64,000 nucleotides of DNA, taken from assembly GCF_900142925.1 (NCBI RefSeq), contig NZ_FRCN01000011.1, positions 248,001-312,000 on the forward strand. The letters are read 5' to 3'. Numbering within the stretch: the first letter of the stretch is position 1; every line of letters starts with the position of its first letter. A model generated the notes under the pieces. The model had not been told where the DNA came from. It ran no database searches and saw only the letters and a list, made by a program, of their open reading frames with translations. Shown in pieces: positions 44,319 through 51,622 of the stretch. This DNA comes from Chitinophaga sp. CF418. GTDB lineage: Bacteria; Bacteroidota; Bacteroidia; Chitinophagales; Chitinophagaceae. Both the position numbers and the translations under genes were made by a program.

Positions 44319-47246
44319 ATGTCCCACGCAACAGGAACACATGTTACATTGCCTGCCCCACAAGGTATTGGCCCGGCGTTTGGTGCGCCTGATCACCTGG
44401 ATTTTGTGCCCGCACCTGCCCCACCACCCGTCACACCACCGGGCGGTATTAAACTGCTCATACTGCATTTTTCCGCCGCCAGCTTCCCCGGCAACAGCCG
44501 TCTGGAAGTAGAATTAGGCTATGGAACAGATGTATTTACCTCCGCAGACGGCGTTGAATTCTGGACGCGCCCCATTAATGCCAGCCTTTTTCCCGGCGGC
44601 ATCTCCATTACTTATTTCCCCGATGGCGGCGGAGGTGTACAACTGGTATCGTATGGAAGAGGAGAACGGCATGAAGAAGATGAGCCTGGAGGAATACACG
44701 ACAGCTATTCGAACTGCGATCCTTTCCTGAAAGATGGAGACTATACAGAGCCACAATATGATCCGTTCTGGTTCTGTAATACGCCCCCGCATTGGGAGAA
44801 TGTCGCAGCATTACCTGACGGTATACAAAAGCAGGTATCCGCCAGTGTATGTATGCTGGTTGCTGTTCATGGCGAGCACGTATCTACCTGCTCCGCTACA
44901 TTAGTTGGCCCTGATCTTGTCATTACTGCCGGCCACTGTGTGACAGACCCTGATATGGAAGTACCCACCATGTCTGTAATATTCAATTATCAGACAAATG
45001 CCGACGGCTCTAAACCTCCTGGTTATAATGGTGTATTTCATAAAGTAATTAAGTACGTACATCATGGTACACTGGGCGAAGGTGGATCCGGCCCGATTGA
45101 TTACCTGATGATCCAGATAAAAATACCCCCCGGTGGCCTTGGCGTTCCTCCTATCCCTATGCGGAATAGCCTGCCCGCAATAGGAGAACAGGTTTTCGGT
45201 ATACATCACCCCAATGGAGCGGTAAAAAAAGTAAGCCGCCGGCATACAGATGCAGCTGCTACGGTCACCAGCAATGCCCCAACAATAGGCGTGAATATTG
45301 ACGTTTCCGGCGGTAGCTCCGGCTCAGGGCTTTTTGATATGATGGGCCGTTTTCTGGGCGTACTCTCTTCCGGCGGCAAATGCAGCCTGGGCTATGCACC
45401 CTCTGTCTCTATCCTGGAGCATATCAGCAGCACACCGGTCCCTTCCCCTGCACGCGATGTAATGATCGTATTTGACCGCTCCGGAAGTATGTTGATGGAC
45501 GCAGGCACTGGCCAGAGTAAAATAGAAGAAGCACGGGACGCCGCCTCTTTATTTGTACAGCTGATACGAACAGGCACAGACCGCATCGGCCTGGTGTCTT
45601 TCAGCACCGCTGCCAGTGATCCCGTCGAGTTTACCCTGCACACGGTCAATAACGCAAACAAAACTATACTAATAGGTCCAATGCCTTTTTCAGGTGGTAT
45701 TATAGGCGATCTCATGGCTGATGGCAATACCAGCATCGGCGACGGCCTTGCTGCCGCCAGAGATACTTTTACAGGTGGGGCTAACCGCAAAACCATCTTT
45801 CTGTTGACTGATGGTTTGCAGAATACACCACCTATGATTGAAAATGTCGAAGGCAGTCTTTCCAATATTGACGTCGTGGCAGTTGGCTTTGGTACGGAAG
45901 CAGGATTGAATGGTCCTCTGCTTACCCAACTTACGCAAACCCATAACGGATTATACATGCGGGCGGGTGATGGACTGGACCTGAAGAAATTCTTTTCACT
46001 TGCTTTCGGTAACATATTTGAAGCAGGCACGCTCAATGATCCCGTTTACTTCCTGCCGGCGGCAGAACGGGCGGCTAAACCCATACCTTTTGCAGTATGC
46101 GAGGAGTCTTCCATTACTGTAGTGCTGGGATGGGACAAGGAAGTAGCACCACTCCACATGGCATTAAAAGCACCCTCCGGTAAAATAATACTTTCTTCTG
46201 ATGCAAGTGTGGAATCATCACGCGGGAAAACCTGGGAATTTATGCGCCTGGCCCTTCCTGCCGGCAGTGACCATAGCGGACAATGGCAAGTCCTTGTAAC
46301 CCGTCCTGGCGGCGGAGGTGAGTTTCCTCCACCCGGAATAGATGTCCGTTTCTTCGTGAACGTTATCGTGAAGGATGGCCCTTATATGGCGCTGAGAATG
46401 AAGCGGCGGAAATTCTTTACCGGTGAGACTGTCAACCCCCTGGTAGCCATTTATAAGTCCAACGGCTATCCGCCGGCCAATGCCGCCATAAAGGTGACGA
46501 TAACAAGTCCCATACAAAGCGCAGGTAACATATTAGCTGATAAAGGACTCATACCGGCAAGTGAAACCGGCGGAGACGGCGTTCCTCCACGTTACGCCAC
46601 GCTGCTGCAGATGGAAGCCGACCAGAAAAAACCGGTGATTGATTACCGGAACGATAGCTTTGATTTGTTCGATGATGGTTCACATGATGACGGCAGCATG
46701 GAACCGGACGGTATTTTTGGCAACCCACTTGTAAACCTGCTACGTCACGAAGGGCACTATACTTTCCGTGCAGTCGCTACTTATGGCGATAATTGCAAGG
46801 GCACCCGCGAGCTAACCTGGACCGTATATGCAGATATTGGGATAGACCCGGGACAAACAACTGTATCCACTACCGTGATCAGTACTTTGCCGGATGGCCG
46901 CCAGCATATAAGTGTCACCTTCACTCCTAAAGATAAATATGGCAACAAAGTTGGCCCCGGAAGGTCTGATGCTTTTACCCTGAACGGGCTGCCAGGTTCT
47001 GAGATAGAAGGAGCAGTAACCGACAAGGGAGATGGCAGTTATGAAGTGATCGTGGACTGGGATACTGATTCGTCATATCCTCCTGGTATCATTATAACCC
47101 AGGACGGTCGTGACCCGGTGATAGTACACCCCAAACAGGATACAAAACCGGATTGCAGTAAATGGAAACACCGCAACCGCCTGTTATGGATCCTGTTGCT
47201 GCTGTCATTGCTGTTATTGCTGCTTTGCCTCATCATTCATTGTTGA
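44319..47246 (+). CDS. Trypsin-like protease / VWA / Ig-like protein with C-terminal membrane anchor
   Basis: A 975-residue multidomain protein. Residues 1-160 are a Pro/Gly-rich lead and a beta-rich domain that I do not recognise. Residues about 172-368 are a chymotrypsin-fold protease: His206 in ITAGHC, Asp261 in IDYLMI, and Ser334 in GGSSGSG; Cys191 and Cys207 match the classic disulfide around the His. Residues about 380-570 are a VWA domain with an intact MIDAS (Asp386-x-Ser388-x-Ser390, Thr471, Asp498). Residues 570-945 are beta-sandwiches, one with an acidic DDGSHDDGSMEPDGIF loop like those of CLCA-type proteins, one with a KDKYGNKVG filamin/invasin-like start. Residues about 955-973 are a Leu-rich membrane segment, preceded by basic residues. 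No N-terminal signal peptide is visible, which conflicts with the disulfide and Ig-like domains. It stands alone between a good promoter and a strong terminator. Biological role unknown. Confidence 0.85.
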   Translation: MSHATGTHVTLPAPQGIGPAFGAPDHLDFVPAPAPPPVTPPGGIKLLILHFSAASFPGNSRLEVELGYGTDVFTSADGVEFWTRPINASLFPGGISITYFPDGGGGVQLVSYGRGERHEEDEPGGIHDSYSNCDPFLKDGDYTEPQYDPFWFCNTPPHWENVAALPDGIQKQVSASVCMLVAVHGEHVSTCSATLVGPDLVITAGHCVTDPDMEVPTMSVIFNYQTNADGSKPPGYNGVFHKVIKYVHHGTLGEGGSGPIDYLMIQIKIPPGGLGVPPIPMRNSLPAIGEQVFGIHHPNGAVKKVSRRHTDAAATVTSNAPTIGVNIDVSGGSSGSGLFDMMGRFLGVLSSGGKCSLGYAPSVSILEHISSTPVPSPARDVMIVFDRSGSMLMDAGTGQSKIEEARDAASLFVQLIRTGTDRIGLVSFSTAASDPVEFTLHTVNNANKTILIGPMPFSGGIIGDLMADGNTSIGDGLAAARDTFTGGANRKTIFLLTDGLQNTPPMIENVEGSLSNIDVVAVGFGTEAGLNGPLLTQLTQTHNGLYMRAGDGLDLKKFFSLAFGNIFEAGTLNDPVYFLPAAERAAKPIPFAVCEESSITVVLGWDKEVAPLHMALKAPSGKIILSSDASVESSRGKTWEFMRLALPAGSDHSGQWQVLVTRPGGGGEFPPPGIDVRFFVNVIVKDGPYMALRMKRRKFFTGETVNPLVAIYKSNGYPPANAAIKVTITSPIQSAGNILADKGLIPASETGGDGVPPRYATLLQMEADQKKPVIDYRNDSFDLFDDGSHDDGSMEPDGIFGNPLVNLLRHEGHYTFRAVATYGDNCKGTRELTWTVYADIGIDPGQTTVSTTVISTLPDGRQHISVTFTPKDKYGNKVGPGRSDAFTLNGLPGSEIEGAVTDKGDGSYEVIVDWDTDSSYPPGIIITQDGRDPVIVHPKQDTKPDCSKWKHRNRLLWILLLLSLLLLLLCLIIHC

Positions 47247-47256
47247 TCTACCGCAT

Positions 47257-47298
47257 AAAAAAGCTACGGCCCTGTATTGCAGGGCCGTAGCTTTTTTT
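47257..47298 (+). terminator. Strong intrinsic terminator of the trypsin/VWA gene
   Basis: AAAAAAGCTACGGCCCTG (47257-47274) pairs perfectly with CAGGGCCGTAGCTTTTTT (from 47280) around a five-base loop, with eight T residues. It starts ten bases after the stop codon. The A-tract on the other arm allows it to act on the minus strand too. Confidence 0.92.
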
Positions 47299-47482
47299 TG
47301 TACTAAGACACCATATTCAAAATCCTATTCGCTTGACAACACTCAATAGCCATCCAGAGAGGCGCCGACCGACATCCCATGCTGAAACCGGGCTACTTCG
47401 CGTGAATATAGATAATTAGGAAATCGGGGGAGACTACGGGACAATCTCCAAGGTCTCTAAATGGTATATATTTCGGTGGAGT

Positions 47483-47579
47483 CTATAGCCTACAGGCTCT
47501 CTACTATAGCATTATAGGCACTGTTCTATAGCCAAGGCTATACAAAAGCTATGCTAATGCAGGACTACAGCGCCTATAG
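47483..47579. repeat. CTATAG-rich non-coding stretch
   Basis: The palindrome CTATAG occurs four times in 97 bases (47483, 47504, 47526, 47574), with further TATAGG, GGCTATA and GCTATG variants between. TATAGCC-AA-GGCTATA at 47527-47542 is a perfect hairpin. The surrounding gap, 47299-47634, has no open frame that I can support and lies between the trypsin/VWA terminator and the stop of the sigma gene. Its function is unknown; it might be a repeat remnant or a structured RNA. Confidence 0.45.
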
Positions 47580-47634
47580 ATAGGGGCATCGAAGCGAATT
47601 CGGACACCACGGAAGGGCAAAGGCATATTAGCCC

Positions 47635-48228
47635 CTACCTGATATGACAAAAAAGATAAGCCACTAACAACGCCCAGTCTCCGGAGGAACTGGATTTCAA
47701 ATAACTGCGCACTCTGCGGAGGGCTTCCGTCAGCTGGTTTTTGACTGTTTGTTCCGAGAGGTTCAGTTTACGGGCTATTTCTGCGATAGAGAGGTCTTCT
47801 TCCCGGCTCATCCGGAAGATCTGTTGCATACGGGTGGGTAACAGGCCGACTGCAGCGGCAATATTGGCTGTCAGTTCTTTAGTTTCCAGCCTGTCATTGA
47901 ATTCCTGGCTATCCAGTATGTCAAATAAGGATATCTTTTTGATCTCTGCTGCACTGAAGGCATAGTGGCTGATCACCCTGTATTTAATAGCAGCATGCAG
48001 GTATTTTGCGAATTCGCCTTCCTTAAAAACGGGGATCTCTTTTCTTCTACGCCAGAGGCTCAGCATGACTTCCTGTACCAGGTCTTTCGCATCATTCACA
48101 TCCACCCGCTGACAGGCCTGCGTGTATAATACTTTCCAGTACCTGTTGTACAGCATCTCGAAAGCAGCGGTATCATCTCCTTTTAGCAATTGCAGTAAAT
48201 CTCCGTCACTGATATGCGTTTCGAACAT
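47635..48228 (-). CDS. ECF-type RNA polymerase sigma factor
   Basis: A 197-residue sigma-70 family factor. Region 2 spans about 24-92 (DAKDLVQEVMLSLWRRRKEI) and region 4 about 128-182 (LPTRMQQIFRMSREEDLSIAEIARKLNLSEQTVKNQ in parts), followed by a short hydrophobic C-terminus (WALLVAYLFCHIR), typical for Bacteroidota SusCD-linked ECF factors. Start: ATG at 48228. A FecR gene normally follows directly; here the next same-strand FecR is 5.6 kb away at 42061. I infer that these two are partners separated by an insertion. Alternatively the sigma factor works alone. Confidence 0.92.
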   Translation of the reverse strand: MFETHISDGDLLQLLKGDDTAAFEMLYNRYWKVLYTQACQRVDVNDAKDLVQEVMLSLWRRRKEIPVFKEGEFAKYLHAAIKYRVISHYAFSAAEIKKISLFDILDSQEFNDRLETKELTANIAAAVGLLPTRMQQIFRMSREEDLSIAEIARKLNLSEQTVKNQLTEALRRVRSYLKSSSSGDWALLVAYLFCHIR

Positions 48229-48328
48229 CTTGATCTTGGTGAGCCGTAAAGTAAAAGCGAATTACTTAAGAAAGCAAGTGAATTACAAATAATTAACCTG
48301 CTCCTGATTACTACTGATTATCAGCCGC

Positions 48329-49336
48329 TTATTGTATTTTCAGTTCCTCTCCTACCTTCAGCAGTTCCAGGTGCCCTTGTATGGCGCCCTGTTTTTCAAG
48401 CCCCTTCAGCGCATTAAAAGGGTCGCTCCGCGGTTCGTCAGCCAGGTCAAAAGTGCCATAATGCATAGGGATCATCACCCTGGCATGCATTTCATTCGCC
48501 GCCTTCACGGCATCCTGGGGAGAGATATGGCTCTGCGCCATGAAAAAGGCAGGTTTATACGCCCCTATCCCTACGATACAATAGTCTATAACGGGAAAGA
48601 TCCGGCCTACGTCAGTAAAATGACTGCCATATCCTGAGTCGGAAGCGAAATAAATGGTCTTGCCTCCTCCCTGGATCACAAAAGCGCCCCAAAGCTGGCT
48701 ATTAACATCACGAAGCCCCCGTTTGGACCAATGCCTTGCCGGGAGGAAAAAAACCTTAATACGGGCGTCTGTGTGATATTGCTGGTACCATCCCGCAGTC
48801 TGCACCTGCTCACTACCTGTCAGTTTCTTCAGCAGGCCTTCCATTCTTAGCCCCGTCAGGTAGATGGCCTGCGGATTATTCTCTGCCAGTAACCGCAGGC
48901 TGCGCTTATCGCAATGGTCCAGATGATTGTGGGATACCAGGATATAATCCAGGCCTTTCAGTTTTGCGGGATCTATAGGAAAAGGCGTATGCCGTTTGAA
49001 GAAGACAATATCATAGAAAACAGGATCGATCAGTATATTGACGCCTGCCAGCCGGATGAAGAAAGAGGCATGCCCCAGCCAGACGATACAATCCCTGCCA
49101 GCATGCAGAAACTCATCATTATGCACTACCTCCGGATGCCAGGTATCCGCTTCCTTCTCCGCCTTCTGCGGATTGCGCTGGAACCGCCATTTCAGGAATT
49201 CGGTGAATGAATAAATATGCGGGAACTCATGATTCACGAATCTTCCGTTTTCATCTACCGGTGTTCCTTTCCAGTCAAAGGGTAATTGCATGCCGGACAA
49301 GTCCGGGTTTGAGACATATTCCATAGCAGCCATCAT
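48329..49336 (-). CDS. Metallo-beta-lactamase-fold hydrolase (UlaG / NAPE-PLD-like)
   Basis: A 335-residue cytosolic metallohydrolase. The metal motif HNHLDH places His136, His138, Asp140 and His141 at the binuclear site, with the preceding GHASFFIRLAGVNILIDP strand-turn and the later HYGTFDLADEP (distal His) in place. Features such as RHWSKRG and the DSGYG turn match the group related to NAPE-hydrolysing phospholipase D and UlaG. The substrate is unknown. It is the last of three minus-strand genes with the serine hydrolase (27-base gap) and lactonase, which probably form one unit. Confidence 0.87.
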   Translation of the reverse strand: MMAAMEYVSNPDLSGMQLPFDWKGTPVDENGRFVNHEFPHIYSFTEFLKWRFQRNPQKAEKEADTWHPEVVHNDEFLHAGRDCIVWLGHASFFIRLAGVNILIDPVFYDIVFFKRHTPFPIDPAKLKGLDYILVSHNHLDHCDKRSLRLLAENNPQAIYLTGLRMEGLLKKLTGSEQVQTAGWYQQYHTDARIKVFFLPARHWSKRGLRDVNSQLWGAFVIQGGGKTIYFASDSGYGSHFTDVGRIFPVIDYCIVGIGAYKPAFFMAQSHISPQDAVKAANEMHARVMIPMHYGTFDLADEPRSDPFNALKGLEKQGAIQGHLELLKVGEELKIQ

Positions 49337-49363
49337 GTGTACCTGACAAATATACGTTATCTG

Positions 49364-50434
49364 TTATTCTCCATACAGCCTGGTCAGCTCTTTCAGCAAT
49401 ACGTCAACAGCGTCTTTGGTAGCTGGGGTTGCCGCATTCGTAAAGATCACATACCCCCTGTCAGCCTCTTTGATAATATGCACTCTCGTAATGAACGCGC
49501 CTGCATTTCCCTCGTTGAAGGCAACATGATGTTGCGGTAACTGAGGCGGGTTAAACCATCCGTAAGAGAACTGTGGCATCCCGAAGAGCAATTGCTCAAA
49601 AGTCTTCTTCGGCAACAGATCACTCTTCCCTTTTAGTCCCAACAACTGCAATCGCACAAAACGGGTATATTCTTCCAGGCTCACATTAATATTGCCTGCT
49701 GCCAGCAGCCAGTTCATTTTATAGCTTTCCGCAGGTGCCAGGGGCTGCAGATTTTCATCATGTCCCCATGGCTGCATGGTATCTTTCAGGTTGGGATAAT
49801 CAAAGTGAAAATTAATTCCCAGGCGTGTTCCCAGTTCCTGTACAAGTGTTTTATAAGATTTTCCGCTTGCTTTCTCCAGCATCAACCCCGCCGTGATATA
49901 GTCAAGATTAGAAGGCGTTAGTCCATTTTTATCCAGCTTCTGAGGTGCTTGGGTCAGGAAATTAGCCGCCAGTTGCATACGCTGTGCGGCATAGTCCCCA
50001 TGCAGTTCTTTAAATGTAGGCGTTTCAGAATCGTATGAATAGCCTTGCAGCCTGCCCCGAAACGTCAGCAGGTTGGCCAGTGTAACTGTATCATATACAT
50101 AACGGGTCCTCCATCTCAGTTCGGGAAACACAGTTAAAATGGTGGTATTCCACTGGATCTTCTGCTCCTTTACCAGTAAAGCAGCAATAAAAGAAGTGAT
50201 AGCCTTAGTATTGGAACCAATATGGAACCTGTCTCCCGGCTGGGCGGCATAGGTAGTATTGGCGCGTTTTACACCCAGCACATGGCATTCCAGCACACTA
50301 TCTGAAGAGACAACAGCGAATGCCAGTTCAGGCACCTTATAATGTTGTCTTACACTATCGGCAAAAGATATAATGCTTTGACTGTGGCACAGATGGGTAA
50401 TAGCCAGCAGTAGTGGCAGCAAAAGGCGTTTCAT
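49364..50434 (-). CDS. Divergent beta-lactamase-family (class C-like) serine hydrolase
   Basis: A 356-residue exported protein (signal peptide to about residue 19, CHSQ). The SxxK motif is present as GSNTK (Ser74, Lys77). The second motif, normally Tyr-x-Asn, reads Pro174-Ser175-Asn176, so the usual general-base Tyr is missing; the conserved LLTHTSGL stretch is also altered to LLTFRGRL. A late HHVAFNEGNAGAF segment may supply the third motif. The fold is clearly that of serine beta-lactamase / esterase EstB-like enzymes, but catalysis may be changed or lost. It lies between the MBL-fold gene and the lactonase gene (6-base gap). Confidence 0.82.
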   Translation of the reverse strand: MKRLLLPLLLAITHLCHSQSIISFADSVRQHYKVPELAFAVVSSDSVLECHVLGVKRANTTYAAQPGDRFHIGSNTKAITSFIAALLVKEQKIQWNTTILTVFPELRWRTRYVYDTVTLANLLTFRGRLQGYSYDSETPTFKELHGDYAAQRMQLAANFLTQAPQKLDKNGLTPSNLDYITAGLMLEKASGKSYKTLVQELGTRLGINFHFDYPNLKDTMQPWGHDENLQPLAPAESYKMNWLLAAGNINVSLEEYTRFVRLQLLGLKGKSDLLPKKTFEQLLFGMPQFSYGWFNPPQLPQHHVAFNEGNAGAFITRVHIIKEADRGYVIFTNAATPATKDAVDVLLKELTRLYGE

Positions 50435-50440
50435 TGGTAT

Positions 50441-51562
50441 TTAGTCGTTATATGTTCTGGTCTGTAAACAGGAAGGTCCCTGCATCTTTACTTCTACGCC
50501 TGTTTTCGTCAGCAGGCCGGTTTGAGCATTCCGTTTAAAGACCACCACATTTCCACTGATCTGGTTGGCTACTATCAGGAATTCCCCCGTGGGATCTATC
50601 AGAAAATTACGGGGATGGTCTCCCAGCACAGGCTCATAGCCCACAAGGGTCAATGTCCCGTTTTTACTGATGCTGTAAATGGCTATATTATTTTCTACGC
50701 CCCGGTTGGATGCATACAGGAAACGGCCGTCGGGCGAAATATGGATATCGGCACTATTATAAAAACTCCGCGGCACACTGTCATGTGCCATCAGCCTTTG
50801 CAGGGAATCCAGCCTGCCCCTGTTATATTTATAAGCCGTTACTGATCCTGATAACTCTTCTATACAGTAAGCAAAACGTCCATTAGGATGAAAGGTGAAA
50901 TGCCGGGGACCACTACCGGGCACAGTGCGGATAAAACTATCCGCCTGCAGCGGCTTTGCCTGGCTGGCGTTAAAGGTGAAACGCCGTATTTTATCCGCCC
51001 CCAGGTCGGGAGAGAATACATAGTCCTGTGCAGGAGAAAATACAGTGGAATGAATATGTGAACTTTTCTGCCTTTCGGTAATGCTGCTATCGGTAAATGA
51101 CAGAATCGTTACCGCGGCCCCGATGGTACCGTCGCCATTCAATGGAAATACGGAAAGACTACCACCTGTATAGTTTCCATTCACGAGCCAACGCCCGCTT
51201 TTATGTACGGTGAGATAAACGGGGTTATCCCCTCCACTGGGTTGTTTACTTAGTAAAGTGATAGCTCCCTGCCGCCTGTCGAACCGGTAACTGCTTACAC
51301 TGCCTAAGCCAGGTGTACGGGTCTCACTACAGGCATAAATATACTGCCCGTCAGACGAGAGGGTCAGATAGGAAGGGTTCAGGATGCCGGAAAAAGTACA
51401 GACCTTATCAAGTCTTCCACTCTCCATATCCATCCTGTAAATGTAGATACCGTCTTTATCTTTTGCGTCATTGTACGATCCGACAAACAAATAGGTTGTC
51501 TGGGCATAGATAAGACCGTTGGCGAGTAATGCCAGTAACAGCAGACATGATCTTTTCAGCAA
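50441..51562 (-). CDS. Lactonase-family beta-propeller protein (YbhE/Pgl-like, exported)
   Basis: A 373-residue seven-bladed propeller of the lactonase_7 family (6-phosphogluconolactonase YbhE type). It carries a signal peptide (residues 1-20, ending IYAQ), so it acts outside the cytosol, and a pentose-phosphate role is unlikely. The blades show repeated patterns such as NPSYLTLSSDGQYIYACSE, GPRHFTFHPNGRFAYCIEE and DIHISPDGRFLYASNRG in parts. The apparent start is TTG at 51562; no in-frame ATG precedes the signal sequence. Together with the downstream serine hydrolase and MBL-fold genes it forms a small hydrolase group of unknown purpose. Confidence 0.85.
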   Translation of the reverse strand: MLKRSCLLLLALLANGLIYAQTTYLFVGSYNDAKDKDGIYIYRMDMESGRLDKVCTFSGILNPSYLTLSSDGQYIYACSETRTPGLGSVSSYRFDRRQGAITLLSKQPSGGDNPVYLTVHKSGRWLVNGNYTGGSLSVFPLNGDGTIGAAVTILSFTDSSITERQKSSHIHSTVFSPAQDYVFSPDLGADKIRRFTFNASQAKPLQADSFIRTVPGSGPRHFTFHPNGRFAYCIEELSGSVTAYKYNRGRLDSLQRLMAHDSVPRSFYNSADIHISPDGRFLYASNRGVENNIAIYSISKNGTLTLVGYEPVLGDHPRNFLIDPTGEFLIVANQISGNVVVFKRNAQTGLLTKTGVEVKMQGPSCLQTRTYND

Positions 51563-51622
51563 GGTGATGAAGCGATTTATGGGTCCGGAATCGATGTGCC
51601 GGACAAAGATAATATTTACGCC

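Noticed and set aside
47483..47579. CRISPR-like array
   Set aside because: The repeated CTATAG units are only six bases with irregular spacing, and no cas genes are present.
42062..47634. Insertion sequence or integrase-borne island with defined ends
   Set aside because: No transposase, integrase, terminal inverted repeats or clear target duplication could be found at either border.
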